Source: Megaleporinus macrocephalus (taxonomy: Eukaryota > Chordata > Actinopteri > Characiformes > Anostomidae). From it: a stretch of 64,000 bases of DNA. The first letter of the stretch is position 1, and each line of letters opens with the position of its first letter. Location of the stretch: the NCBI GenBank assembly GCA_021613375.1, contig CM038726.1, positions 13,152,253-13,216,252 of the forward strand, written 5' to 3'. Under the pieces are notes generated by a model. That model searched no databases and was not told the origin of the DNA. It worked only from the letters and a program-made list of their open reading frames with translations. This document shows positions 1-12,500 of the stretch, piece by piece. The position numbers were made by a program, and so were the translations under genes.

Positions 1-451
1 TTAACTTCACACCTTAGACTCTGCCTTAGCATTTTTATAACGGATTAAGGTCTGGACTTTGACTTAGCCATTCCAAAATGCAAAATTCCTCTGCTCTAGC
101 CACTCGTTGTAGTTTAACTTGTGTTTTTAGTCTTGTTGTCTTATTGCAGGACCCACTTTCTACTGAGGTTTAATTTATGGGGGGGATGTTGTAACACTGC
201 CCTGTTACTTAAATAATTGATACAGTCCATTACAAAACAGTACTGTTATGAGTTAAACTCAAATTATATGTCAGATTATATTCTTGTAGAAATAAATAAA
301 ATGATAAAGCAATGCTGATTGCTTCTTTTAATCAAGTTTCTTAATGAACACCTAAAAGAATAAAGATGTTGCCGTGCATCACTGTTTAAAAGCTAAGCTG
401 GGACATTGCCTGTTCACTAATTTTACATTAAATGTTCACTAATTTTACAAG

Positions 452-2482
452 GTGGTTAAGCTCTGCCATGAGTGCTTGGAAAAGCAGGAACCTGTCCTGG
501 CAGACACCCACCTCTACCTGTTGCGTGTGCTGAGGATTGCTAGTGAGGTGTTCTCCTACATGCAGAAGTTCCAGGAGGCTGCAGAATTTGCACGCAGACT
601 GGTGGAAGGTTACTCGTAAGCATGCATGTTTATGGTGGTAAACAATATCTTAAAACGATTCCATGCAAATCTTTCTGATATCACTTTAAAGCCTTAAAAC
701 TGTTGCACTATGTCTAAAAGTATCCACACCTCTTCGTATACATGGATGTGGCTTTTTAAGGGCCCATCACTGCTGACATGCATCAGTGAACCATGACTGT
801 TAGAGCTGGGTCTTCAGTGTGGGACATAAACGCCAATAATTGGTCTAAAACAAAAACAAAATCTATAATAATAAAAATTTTTGCTAGCAATCAGTGCATG
901 CTTGCAATCAGTGACGTATCCACATCCTCCAGAAGACATACAGTAATATTTTTCCTCACAAAATCAGTCCAACTCATTATAGTACAACTCAGTCCTCTCA
1001 CTTTGTGAATATGTTGGTAGTTAAATTGCTTACAGTTCCAACCCTGACTAGTGGAATAGCCACCTCGAACCCAACTAAAACAAAAATATGATTTTCTGTT
1101 GGAGTTTGAAAAGCTTAACCTGCTGGTTACCAACCAAAAAGTAAGCCTTACTGTACTGCTGACACAGGTGACCCCCTGAACACCTATTAGATGAGTTTAA
1201 TGTAGCTCAAGAACATTCTGCATTTTTCAAGCCCAACTAAAAGTCTAAAAATGAGCTGAACGTGACCACAACAGTCTAAAGGGATCAACCTGCTAGAGTA
1301 ACTTGGCAACAAAGACAGTTAATGTCAGGGGGAGTATGGGACTTCCATTCAATGGCCTTGATTTCAGAAGATGTGTCACATGAGCAGATGTTTTGATATC
1401 TTAGTGTAGACATACACTGTATCTTTTTTTATCTAGACTAAAAGGAACTTCAGTGTGTCAGTGTTTGAATAATTTTTTAATAATTGTTTTTTTCGCCCTT
1501 TAATTGTTTTTCTGCCCTTCATCAGGAAACTCTATCACCCAAACAATGCTCAGCTGGGCATGGCCACCATGAGAGCAGGTGTGACCCACTGGCATGCTGG
1601 GCAGATCGAGGTTGGCCATGAAATGATCTGCAAAGCTTATGCAATCCTCATGATTACCCATGGCCCCCACCACCCAATTACAAAGGACCTAGAGGTAACT
1701 CGTCAGCTGAATGCTCATGTTTGACCACAATTCAGATCAGTTACTAAATATTCATCCATTCTAATCCAGAACTAATTCTTTAGCATGCACAATGTAGTTC
1801 CAGCACAAAATCTTCTTTGGAGAACACTTTTTAATAATGTAATAATGCCTGGATGCTATATATTATATCTGAATTGTGCATGTAAAACTCTAAAATATGA
1901 CATGTAGCCTGTGCAAAAAAAATTGCACGTTGTATATTTTTTTCTTTTCTTAAGTGTTAAAGCTAAAAAAACAAAAAATGTTTTGTAGAATTTTCAGAAA
2001 AAATCCATATCATGTTTGTTGCGAGAAAACCTTGCATGTCTAAAATGCTAACTTGGCAGAAGAAAGAAAAAACATTCTAAATCTTAAATGAAAGTTCATA
2101 AAATCAGATTTTAACACACTGTAAAGGCCAAAAACACAATTGGAGAAATGTTCTGTGTAGAGGATGTTCTAACATCCTAAAAAAGCTCATTTAAATGGTT
2201 GTGTTCAAACTTTTGCAAACCACTGTAAGTACTCAGAGGGTGAAATCAGATTAATAGTCATCCACTCAGAACAGAACAGTTTGGTTTTATTCCAATTAGC
2301 AAAGTTTACAGTACAGATCCGTCACCAATATTTGTATTGAAATGTGTTCTTTTTCTCTCCAGACAATGCGCTCGCAGACAGAGATGGAGCTACGTCTGTT
2401 CAAGCAGAATGAGCAGGAGTACCACAGCATGCGCGAGGCAGTGCTCAGCAGCAAACCCAAGGCAGGAGGAAAAGTCCAGTAA
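452..2482 (+). CDS. smyd1: SET and MYND domain protein 1 (3' part, last three exons)
   Basis: Three exons, 452-615, 1526-1694 and 2363-2482 (stop TAA 2480-2482), join in frame. They encode the C-terminal TPR-like helical domain of SMYD1: VVKLCHECLEKQEP, then KLYHPNNAQLGMATMRAG with HPITKDLE, then TMRSQTEMELRLFKQNE ending in GGKVQ. This follows vertebrate SMYD1 closely. SMYD1 is a striated-muscle lysine methyltransferase and myosin chaperone partner; the catalytic SET and MYND domains lie left of the window, so nothing can be said about their integrity. All three introns have GT/AG borders. The tail after the last helix is shorter than I remember for mammals. The stop is 381 bases before the stop of convergent fabp1. 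I cannot tell whether this is the a or b fish duplicate. Confidence 0.92.
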
Positions 2483-2691
2483 CACGTGCTGAATATCAAA
2501 CAGAACTTCGAACACTCGCACATAGTTCCTAATACACAGTTGCTAACCAAGCTGAGTAAAATCTGGCACACTCTGGTGTGCCTTATGTATTTTTGCAATG
2601 TTGAACCCAAAGTGATTCATAAAGAGGTCTACTAAACTTGTAACATTGTGATTGCTGGGCCTACATATTAAGATTTGGATTATTTTGTGTA

Positions 2692-2837
2692 AATAAATCT
2701 TGCACTACACTGAAATTGTTAACGGCAGTTTTTAATAAAGGTGCTTCCAGTTTATTATGCTCATGTTTTTACAGAAATGGATTTAATGTCATTGCAAGAG
2801 ACAAAAAGTGAATGATTTTCACATTGCACAGTTTATT
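2692..2837. promoter_or_regulatory. Facing polyadenylation signals of smyd1 and fabp1
   Basis: AATAAA occurs on the + strand at 2692-2697 and 2734-2739, downstream of the smyd1 stop. On the - strand it occurs as TTTATT at 2832-2837 and 2751-2756, downstream of the fabp1 stop. If the outer signals are used, the two 3' UTRs overlap or nearly touch. This comes from motif position only; cleavage sites are not visible. Confidence 0.5.
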
Positions 2838-2862
2838 TTTAAGTAAGAAATACGCTTACACG

Positions 2863-4498
2863 TCAGGAAATACGCTTGCTGATCCGTTTATACACAATGC
2901 CATCCAGAGTCATAGTCTAGAAAAGCAAAGGAAAAAGAAATTAATGGATTATATTCAGTGTCGGTTGACATAGAGTTATAAAGGTCATAAGAAGTGTAGG
3001 ATATGAAATAACCTCTGACGGTTTGGATTTACAGCAAAGCATTGTACATGCAAAAAATAAAAAACAGTAGTAAATGCAGTATTTCCTACTTACGTTGATA
3101 ATGGTGTCCCCATCTATCTCAGTAACAGAATCAATGCCCTTGACTGAAGTGGTCAACTTGTTCCCATCCATGTGCACTACAGCCTGTAAAACACAGAGAT
3201 ATATACACATACAGTAGCTCCAGACAAATACTTAGACATTTTAATCTTTGGTCAATTTTAATGAAGCTCTTCAGGTTACATAAGATTTTTAAAGGGGTTC
3301 ATATTCTATATTTTACACCATTAATGTAATTCATTTTACACATTTACAATTCATTTAAATCACTATTTATGCTAGTTCCACTGTCTGTAAAGTAGCAATA
3401 TGTGAGATAAGTAATTAAAAAAAAAAAAGTTAAAAAAAAATCTAACATTGCCTAAAGTTACCAACAGAATGTGAAGAAACCACTATTTTGATGGTATGTA
3501 ATTTCTTTCATGTTATCTTCTGTCAGTCATGTTGAAGGTTCTGCTTCAGGTTAGATCACTTCAAGTCAGGTAGCCAATGAAAGAAAGAATAAATGCAATA
3601 ATGGCTGAAGCTCTCAGGCAGCGAGAATTATATCCACCTGCTTGGCCATCGAAAGAAGTGATATGAATAGAATATGAATTGCTTTCTATATGCGGAGGCA
3701 GCTCTGGGAGAGAGAAGGGGTAAGTTTGATGCTAAACTTTCGTCTTGAGTGGTGAAGACCTGAAGAGGAAGGAAAGAGCGACTGTGCCTTTACTGGTGAT
3801 GTGTTGTCCCCTACTGTTTAGAGTATGAATTTGACAGGGTGCGTCATCTTACACACTGCTCCTTTAAGAGTGATGCATGTAAATGAGCTCTGTTCTGATT
3901 CGCTCCCCTGTGTTGTAAATGGCTTCAAAAGCAGTCTGGGCTGAAACGTTCAGCGATCAAAACAGACAGTTTAAGACGATTCCGTTTTCTGTGATATGGT
4001 CCTTCAACAAAGTGAAAACAGTTTCAGAGAGAAACACTTTTAGCACAACATGAACCCAATAATAGTCTCTGTATGAAGAAAGCCTGGAGGACCATTTCCA
4101 GACTGCACTAGTGGTGGTAAAGCACAGAGAAGAAAGTGTCAGAAACTGATTACTTAAGCAACATTATAGGTTCATGAACTCAGAAGGCATTTAACAGGCA
4201 AACGAACAGAGATCTGCATCGAAATGCTCAAACAATAACAATCTGAAACACCAACCGCCTTCAGAAAGAACTTTCCAGAAACCACTTTGTTTGACATTTT
4301 GCTTTTTACCACAATAACATCAATGCGTTTTTGGCAAGTGTGGCACAGATGTCCAAATAGTTCCTGGGGCAACTTTAGGTCACTGAAAATCTAGATATAT
4401 ATCATACAGAGCATAAAGTCATTCCACACTTTTAAATCATATAGTGGCCACAATCTAAATGGCATGTTTTAGATAAATAAATATTATGTTTGAGCGAA

Positions 4499-4557
<59 letters not shown>

Positions 4558-5480
4558 ATTTTTCTGTTTTTAAGAACATTTGAAATCACCTAGCAATTTT
4601 TACATTGCTGGAAATTTCATGATGAATGGAAAAATAGCCCAGAATTCCTGGACCAGCAGTCTGACTTACATTAGAAGTAAAGTATGTTTTCTCTTTCTCC
4701 AGTAAAGTTATCACTTTGGTTTTGCTCTGACAGCAGCTTTATACATGCACGCTTATGTCTGGTTCTATTTTGACACTTGAGAAATGAACTCACCTGGACT
4801 TTCTCTCCCGTGAGAGTCTCCAGCTCGCACTCCTGCCCCACAGTGAAGCAGTTCACTATGACTTTAGTGCCGGTGGTCACAGTGACCTTAAAGTCATCCC
4901 CGTTTTGCTCGATCTCTGAGACGCTCTTGAGGTCCTTCCCCTTCTGAATGAGCTCGTCTGACAGGCCTGCGTGAAAAGCAGTGGTGTCAAAAATGCAGTC
5001 AGCATCAAACAATTATAATAATAATAATTATTGTTATTATTATTAATATTAAATAATTCCTAGTGAAAGATAAGAGATATATTATGTGCTCTGCTTTCAT
5101 GTTGAGCATAAGAATAAACTTAAGAGTATAATTTTGCCAATGTCCAAAGAAAAACACGTTTTTGTCAATTCAAATTTTTTCTACATCAGCAGCTGCTGTT
5201 TACTTTGTGTGGAAATTCTGTGATGAATGGACCAATAGATTCACTCCAAAGTGACTTGGAAAAAAAATCTGGTTCCACTGACTTTAAAAGTAAAGTAGGT
5301 TGAGAAGATGCCATCTTAGAGATATTGTTTTTTCTTTGGTCAGCAATGATTTTAAAGACCTTACAACCAATCAGAATGGATACATTCCAAAATAAACGTT
5401 TGAAGGTGCTCACCAGCTGCCTTCATAAAAGACTCAAAGTTGTCATGACAATCAAGCTGATATTTCCCGGCAAATGCCAT
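2863..5480 (-). CDS. fabp1: Liver-type fatty acid-binding protein
   Basis: Four coding exons on the minus strand: 5480-5414 (67 bp), 4966-4794 (173 bp), 3183-3094 (90 bp) and 2916-2863 (54 bp). The sum is 384 bp, giving 127 residues, the normal FABP1 length, and 67/173 bp for the first two exons is the classic FABP pattern. The protein starts [18 protein letters not shown], continues [20 protein letters not shown] and [15 protein letters not shown], and ends [16 protein letters not shown]1 is a cytosolic ten-strand beta-barrel that carries fatty acids and bile acids in liver and gut. The start is the only ATG giving the conserved MAF(A/S)GKYQ. The exon 3/4 text looks closer to fish fabp1b than fabp1a, but that is from memory. 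An (AG)n microsatellite lies in intron 2. Confidence 0.95.
4503..4557. repeat. (AG)n microsatellite in fabp1 intron 2
   Basis: About 55 bases of AG repeats interrupted by two AAAG steps. Confidence 0.95.
4585..4740 (+). repeat. Dispersed repeat family R1, copy 1 (diverged)
   Basis: Shares the order GATGAATGG..., CTGGACCAG/GGTTCC-like block, GACTTACATTAGAAGTAAAG, then TTTCTCTTTCTCCAGTAAAGTT with the other R1 copies at 5167, 13118, 24040 (inverted), 31430 and 46008. It is the most diverged copy and lies in fabp1 intron 2. Class unknown; no coding potential. Confidence 0.45.
5167..5352 (+). repeat. Dispersed repeat family R1, copy 2
   Basis: Contains GATGAATGGACCAATAGATT, then TCTGGTTCCACTGACTTTAA, AAGTAAAG and a TTAGAGATA...TTTTTTCTTTGGTCAGCAATGAT block, in the same order as copies 5 and 6. 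It lies in fabp1 intron 1. Confidence 0.6.
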
Positions 5481-5730
5481 CGTGGGCTTTGGAGAGAAGA
5501 CAAAGAACAAATTCAAATTAGATTCAATTGTTTTTACTATAATTACAATCAACAACATAAACCACAAGGCAGTAACTGGAAAACTGGTATTACAGCATTA
5601 GTAAGTTATTTCTCCTGTGTTTCCCAGTCTTAAAAACCAGTTGAATTAAGAAATACACTGTATCTTATAACTTGGTGGGCTAATGCCTCATAAGCAGACA
5701 GACCACAACCAGCACACATCGGAAACTTAC

Positions 5731-5860
5731 CTTGGAGTTTCAACCAAGTTTCAACCTCTACCATTCAAGATTTCCAGCTGAACTGAACAAGCCTGCAATA
5801 AATCAAGCGAGTCAGGCAGTTATTAATCACATCCATTTGCATCACAGCTTTAAACCTCTC
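5731..5860 (-). promoter_or_regulatory. fabp1: Possible fabp1 5' leader exon and promoter
   Basis: On the minus strand a strong donor, CTCCAAG|GTAAGT, ends at 5731. A pyrimidine-rich acceptor, TCTCTCCAAAG|CCCACG, precedes the fabp1 ATG by six bases (exon start 5486). Together they suggest an untranslated first exon and a roughly 245-bp intron. Upstream of the donor the minus strand carries TGATTAATAACT (HNF1-like), TGTTTACT (forkhead/HNF3-like) and GGTTTAAAG (TATA-like), which would suit a liver gene. Inferred from splice and motif patterns only. Confidence 0.4.
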
Positions 5861-6382
5861 AGTAAACAATCAGGTTATGGAAATACAGCTTATTCCGCTG
5901 ATAAATGGCACCATTGTTTTCTGGGGAACGACTGGTTTCAAAGGTTGGTCTTACAAAGGTTGGCAGATTGAAGGTCCATTCTTTCTGTCACTGAATAAAG
6001 CATAGTGGTGGTCTGAGAGTGGATTACTGAGCTCCCATATAGTACAAATCAGGAGAAATAGTTGGCAAGACTCTGTGTATCATACAGTGCGTTCATTTCT
6101 TTATTCAGACTCTGTCATATCATATCTGATCATAACTAGAACAGAACAAAAGAGTATATGCAGGACATTTTGACTCCTCGAGCAGTAATACAATGTTAAG
6201 ATCTCCAAGTATTTTATTATATTATTTTTTTAAGATTTTAGATGCAATAAGCAATAAAGAGGCAATACAGTTAACTTTGTCCTTTGAGACCCCACAGGAC
6301 CACCACATCATTCTCAGCACTGACATGGTGGTGGTGTGTTAGTGTGTGCTGCTCTGGTGTGAGTGGATACATAACATTAATT
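5830..6382. other. Intergenic stretch upstream of fabp1, with a repeat fragment
   Basis: No gene is seen. Positions 6283-6375 hold a GC-richer block with CAGCACTGACATGGTGGTGG and GTGTGTTAGTGTGTGCTGCT. This resembles a very common interspersed repeat of otophysan fish (recalled, not searched). The block stops at the Tc1-like element that starts at 6384. Confidence 0.45.
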
Positions 6383-6383
6383 A

Positions 6384-7879
6384 CAGTTAGGCCCAGAAAT
6401 ATTTGGATAGTGACACAATCTTCATGCCCCCACATTGGATTTAAATTGAAATGAAGACTTTCATGTTTAATTCAAAGGGTTGAACAAATGTATCCTATGA
6501 AATGTTTAGGAATTGCAACCAGTTTTCCTACTGAGCATCCTCTTTTGAGGGGCTCAAAAGTAATTGGCCAAATTAACATTATTGTAAATAAAATGTTGAT
6601 TTTTAATACTTTGTTGAGAATCCTTTGCAGGCAACGACTGCCTGATATCTGGGACCCATAGACATCACCAAAAGCTGGGTTTCCTCCTTTGTGATGCTTT
6701 GCCAGGCCTTTACTGCAGCTGTCTTTAGTCGATGCTTGTTTGAGGATTTTTCTGACTTAGGTTTTGTCTTAAGCTGTGAAATGCATGCTCGATCAGTTTA
6801 AGATCTGTTGAATGACTCGGCCATTGCAGTATATTCCACTTCTTTTCCTATAAAAAATTCCTGGGTTGGTTTTGCAGTATGTTTTGGGTCACTGTCCGCA
6901 GCGCTATCCAATCAACCTTGCTGCATTTGGTTGAATCTGAGCAGAAAGTATTTACCTGTGTACCTCAGAATTCCTCCAGCTGCTTCTGTCTTCTGTCACA
7001 TCATCAATAAACACCAGTGACCCAACGCCATTGGAAGCCATGCATGCCCATGCCATAACACTACCTCCACCGTGTTTTACAGAGGCTGTGGGGTGCTTTA
7101 GATCATGAGCCAGCCTTCTCCATACTTTCTTCCTCACATCATTCTGATACAGGTTGATCTTAGTACATACAATTGTACATACAATGCTGTTCCAGAACTG
7201 GGCTGACTTCTTTAAATGTTTTTGCCAAAGTCTACTCTGGGGTTTCTAATTTTCTAAAGTTTTTGCTCTCATGAAGTTTTCCCTTAATGGTAGACTTCGA
7301 TACTGATACACCTACCTCCTGGAGAGTGTTCTTCACTTGGGTGGATGTTGTTCACTATGCACTCGGGAGGGGGTGAGCAGCTCATTCCAAAACACGACCT
7401 GTAACAGAGATTCACCTTTTGTTCTTCATCATGGAGAGGATTCTGCGATCGTCCATTTGGCCACTCCTAACCTTTCCGCTATCTCTTTGATGGATTTCTT
7501 CCTTTTTCAGCCTAACGATGGCCTGTTTCACTTCCATTGAGAGCTCCTTTGACCACGTGTTGTGGGTTCACAGCAGCAGCTTTCAAATACGAATGCCACA
7601 CCTGGAATCAACTCCAGAACTTTTACCTGCTTAATTGATGGATTAATGAAGGAAAAAGCCCATGAAATAGCTTTTGAGATAGTTGTCCAATTACTTTTGG
7701 TCCCTTGAAAAAGAGGCAGCTACATATTAAAGATGTGTCATTCCTAAACCCCTCCTCCAATTAGGATGTGAATACCTCTCAGCCCACATTAATTATATAA
7801 CAGTATCTTGAATATGATTTAGTAAACCGTTAAAATGCCAAAACGTTTGTCACTGTCCAATTATTTTGGGCCTTACTGT
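6384..7879 (-). mobile_element. Decayed Tc1/mariner transposon
   Basis: The ends are inverted repeats: CAGTTAGGCCCAGAAATATT on the left and, read from the right, CAGTAAGGCCCAAAATAATT. The left end is flanked by TA; the right flank has drifted. Length is about 1.5 kb, the usual size for Tc1. The minus strand keeps transposase pieces: a helix-turn-helix stretch (KEIAERLGVAKWTI, near 7500-7450) and the DDE-domain segment GGGSVMAWACMASNGVGSLVFID (7080-6990). Frameshifts and stops separate the pieces, so the element is dead. It sits between the divergently transcribed fabp1 and thnsl2. Confidence 0.88.
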
Positions 7880-8808
7880 GTATATGTTTAACTCTATATT
7901 TTACTATTTAAGGTTTTTTTTAGATGCTGTTTTTATTCTCACCACTGGGAGGCAATAGAGTTGTGTTTGCCCTTTGAGCCGGAGCTACACTGAAATATGC
8001 TCGACTGAGTGCGGCCTGCTTTCTCATCCTCCTGTGCTGTCGTTCTGAGGTATTTCTGTATTTAGCTAGAAAAGAAATAATGCAGGGAAGTTTAAACATA
8101 GCAGAGCGTCATAGCCGAAGTGCTTGTTGTGTCTGTGGTTACTTTTCTGACATATGTCAGTGATCAGTGTTGAATCAGGGCTCTGTGTAGGACAGTCTGA
8201 TTATTAGACTATAGTTTTATTGTCGTTAAGGTTTAATAGCTTTTATAACAGTTTAAACTTTACATTTCCAGTCACATGTTCAGTTAAGCATAAGCTTGTG
8301 AAATTAATGGCTCTTTCAGGTCAATGTAAAATGTGTTCATATCAGTTCATGTGGGAACCTCTGGTCATAATAATGTTTAATAGTGATTATTATAATATTA
8401 ACAGTTATTGTTGTTATTTATACTTATGCATTTTACTTTTTTATCTTTAAAAATCAACAAGTGTTTCTGCATCAACAGGTATTTCTATCTACCCTTCCTC
8501 TGATTATGGATCTGGGACTGAAAGGCTGTGTAACAGTTAAGAAACCATAACTGTAGAAAAGGGAGCACATAATGACCATGTAGACTGGGAAGAGCAGTCC
8601 GTAACTTAGACACAGTACTGTTTTAAAACAAGCATTTGACTGTATTTTGTTAGTAAAGTGAGAGGTGACGGTAAGATAACTTCTTAGCAGACCAAATCTA
8701 GCGTCCAGACTTTGGCCTGTAGGTCACTAACGTATCATTAACGTATCATACATCTCGACAGAAAGCTTACAGTTTGTAATTGTATCGCTACATTTCTTTC
8801 TTCTTCAG
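7880..8808 (+). promoter_or_regulatory. thnsl2: Upstream region of thnsl2 with an inferred leader exon
   Basis: No protein gene is seen. Just before the thnsl2 start is a strong acceptor, TTTCTTTCTTCTTCAG|AAAGAAGAG, with the exon starting at 8809, nine bases before the ATG. This implies an untranslated exon upstream. The best donor I see is TTCTGAG|GTATTT near 8050, after a slightly GC-richer block (7970-8050). The leader exon is inferred; no TATA box is clear. Confidence 0.35.
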
Positions 8809-8817
8809 AAAGAAGAG

Positions 8818-9163
8818 ATGCAATACTGCAGCACTCGAGGCGGGGTTCACGGCTGGAACTTTCGGGATGTGCTCTTTTCAGGCTATGCCCCAGATGGGGG
8901 CATGTTCATGCCTGAGGTGATTCCCTCTCTGGCCCCTGCCACTCTCCGATCCTGGAGCTCTCTGTCCTACCAACAGCTGGTGTGTGAAGTGTGTTCTCTG
9001 TTCATCCCAGAGCAGCTCATTCCAAAACATGACCTGGAAGGTAACAGCGATGCTCCTTCTTCATGTCTGTTGCTGAATTCTGAGTATTTCTTAACGTTTA
9101 CAATAATTTTAAATTATTTAAAAACTACATGCAGCCTTTTTAGCTGTTTATTTGTGGTATTTT

Positions 9164-9194
<31 letters not shown>

Positions 9195-9504
9195 CTGGAA
9201 AAACAAACTCATTACGAGGGCCGGCTCTGTCCTGGGAAGCCCACTAGACCCAGTGCAGGTGGTAGGAGACAGGAGGATGTTAGCCAAGCTGGTATCTATG
9301 CTGGATGACTCCCACCCCGCACATAAGACTCTAGCAGCACTGGGCAGCTCCTTCAGCGACAGGCTGCTTCAACCCAAGTATATGAAGAAGCGGCATGGCA
9401 GGTCCTTACTTCCTGCAGCTGTTAGACTCTACAACCAGCACTGCTCCCAGCAGACCATATATACACAGCGGACTATATGCACACTCTTAAACACTACAAC
9501 TTAC

Positions 9505-9576
<72 letters not shown>

Positions 9577-12500
9577 TGTATATTGTAACTCTGTGAATTT
9601 CTCCACTGTGGGACTAATAAAGGATTATCTTATCTTATAATATATAACCGTAAGACAACATACTTTTGGCAAAATAACAAATTTACAAAATTTCCCCCTT
9701 ATTGACCTAACATAAGAACATTAAAACAGCTTTAATAATGGTTTAGTGATGAAATTTAAACTGATTTAAAAAAAAGATTCTACAAAATTAAATGATCAGT
9801 AAGAGTGCTTTAGTGCTCTGTTGTCTCACAGAGTCAGAATTGTTTGCAGTTGTTCCAATATTAGGTTTAGTCTGTAAGTTCCTCTACAACTAACCATTAT
9901 GTGTCAAACCACTCTGAATCAATATGTTTATGAATCTGAATCACATATGCAATATTAACTTATAACTTGGTGCAGTTTAGGGCCAGTATGTCTTAACTGA
10001 TGTCATGTTATGCACAAGAGTTGGTAAAACATTCCATTCTTCTTGTAGCTTCACTGCAAAAATAAAGAAAGAAATGTCAGACACCAAACAGGTCTTGGCT
10101 GATGAAGGTGAGAGGAAACCTGTGATTTCCTGTAAGGACTGTTGTTTCTCTTAAGTGAATCTTTGTGCTGTGCTAAGTCAAGCTGTCATCCTCCAAACCC
10201 GAATTCAGATGTGACACCACCACTGCCACATCTTTTCTTCTGCCCTCATTCCAGCCCTCATATCAAGCGCCCTGTCCAAGTTTTCAGTGCCGGATGCAGT
10301 GAGGATGGTCAGACTGAAGGACTCTCTGACCCTCCTGGAACTGTTCCATGGTGAGACACTGGCTTTTAAAGATCTGGCCATGATGTGCACTGCGCGGTTT
10401 CTGGAGTACTTCCTGCGCAAGGAGAACAGTCGTGCAATCATCCTCGTGGGTAAGCAAGCCCTGTGTTGAGTCTATTTTCAATCTATTCCATTTTGTGCCA
10501 TTTGTTTAAATGTCTTGTTTTAAGCTTGGTCTGCAAAACAAACAACTAAGTCTATAGTTCATCACAGCCAATTGCCAGTTGATCAGTTTGTTTAAGTGTA
10601 TGGCAATAAGATGAGTATGACTGGTTTCTATTTGAATAAGGCTACAGGCTCTGCTCATGATTCTGTAACTTTCTCTACGTAGGGACATCAGGGGACACAG
10701 GAGGCTCTGCTATCAGCAGTGCATGTGGACTGAACGGGGTGGACGTGGTGGTGGTGTTTCCCCGTGGCCGCATCACCACAGTACAGGAGAGACAAATGAC
10801 CACCCACATGGAGGACAATGTTCATGTGTTTGCAGGTAAGCAGTAAGGTGTAGGAACCAGTCTGAGGTCTAATAAGAGCATTTTCTGTCGCATGTAATGT
10901 TTGTAGAACGCAAATGCATTTACAGCATTTACAGTATAATACAAAGAGACCAAGTAAACAGGCCTGCTTTTGCCCTGCCAAGGATCATCCTCGTGGGTAA
11001 GCAATCCCCATGTTGACCTCACTATTCCAGCATTGGCTGACTGAAATTGTGATATCACAAAGCAAAACTATGACACTGTGCATCGTGGAGATGTAACAAT
11101 GACTGGATGTTTTATTAATCATGTAGTGCAACTGAAAACCAAAGCAATGTTTTCCAATGGCAGCTTAAAAGCTCTTTAAGGTCACTTTGGAATTTATTTC
11201 TCGTTTCTACGAGTTCTATAGAGTCTCACTGTCTACAAAAATAATCACACCCATCAACCCCACCTTTCACCGCCACTTTACAGGATTTCCCATCAAGCAC
11301 TATTTCGGATACAAACAAAATTTCCAGTGAGTCTTTTTTTTCCCCGACCTGCTAAACAGTTCTTGGCTATAATGCCTTTACAGACTACATGGGTGAACTC
11401 AAAGCTGACCCTAGACTGATATGTAGGAGAAGTCTAAGATAAGCACATGCTGCTCAGACATTTTCAGAGAGGATTATATTGGATAACGCTACATTTCTGT
11501 GTGTTTGCAAGAGAACATAGTCAATAAACTACCACACGCTCACAAAGCAAACTGTGCTATGAATGTGAACCCTTACAATTCTGAAACATCTGCTCCATCC
11601 TGGATGGTGGTTGGACTTCCGTAGCTCGGCACCAGTGCGTGGCAGGACTCCGAGCCTGGTTCAGTTTCTCAGCATTACCAATAATACAGAAAATTACAGC
11701 CCACAGAAAGATTGCATAATGCTTGATATGTCCACCGAAAAAGACAGTCAGGCTTATGGTCTGTTATCTTCGCTAATATTACTGGCTTAGTCTTTCTAAC
11801 TTTGTGTCTTTCAGTTCAAAAAAAGTCTGTAAAGAGATTCCAAGCAGGATAAGTGAGCCCAAATGTTACGTTTTATTAAACTTATTAAACGAGTGTGTGT
11901 ATCAAGTGTAAATATCATATCACTTTGCATGAGTTCTAAAGCAGCATACTGTCATGTGCCTAGGTATCACAGTGCTGTGGTCATTTTTCTAAATTAACGT
12001 TTGCTACCTTATTAATTTCAAGTTGAATAAACTCAACATTTTAAGTAAGTTAACCAAGCTGCTTACATTTTCATGGGAACATTTCATGGGAACCAGATGT
12101 CTAATGAGTTAAATTTTTCACAGGAACTCATTACATTTGTCACAGAAACTCATTACATAAAATGGCCACAAATATACTGCCTGAAGCCTGAGACATTTTT
12201 TTTACACACTATTATATTTTTACATTGTTTTTGTATATTTGGGTAAGTTTTGTCCACAATTGTAAAATTTGATACAAATAGCAAATGGTACCAAAATGAA
12301 AACCTTTTTATTTTAATAATTTTCAGCGTTACACGTAAAAATTTGAATGCAAAAAAAAACCAAATTTTCCAAATGTAATCAATCAGCCAACAAAAACAAA
12401 ATCTCTAGAAACACCAGCACAGCAGACAGTTCTGACAAGGATGTAGAATTACATTAACATTTTATTTTCTCTCAATTTCGCATTTATCAATAAATCAACT

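Noticed and set aside
7337..7540. Plus-strand reading frame in the Tc1-like element
   Set aside because: It is antisense to the transposase relic on the minus strand.
11230..11335. An extra thnsl2 exon between acceptor-like CTTTACAG and a following GTGAGT
   Set aside because: The known exons already join in frame to the right length, and the translated segment has no place in the family.
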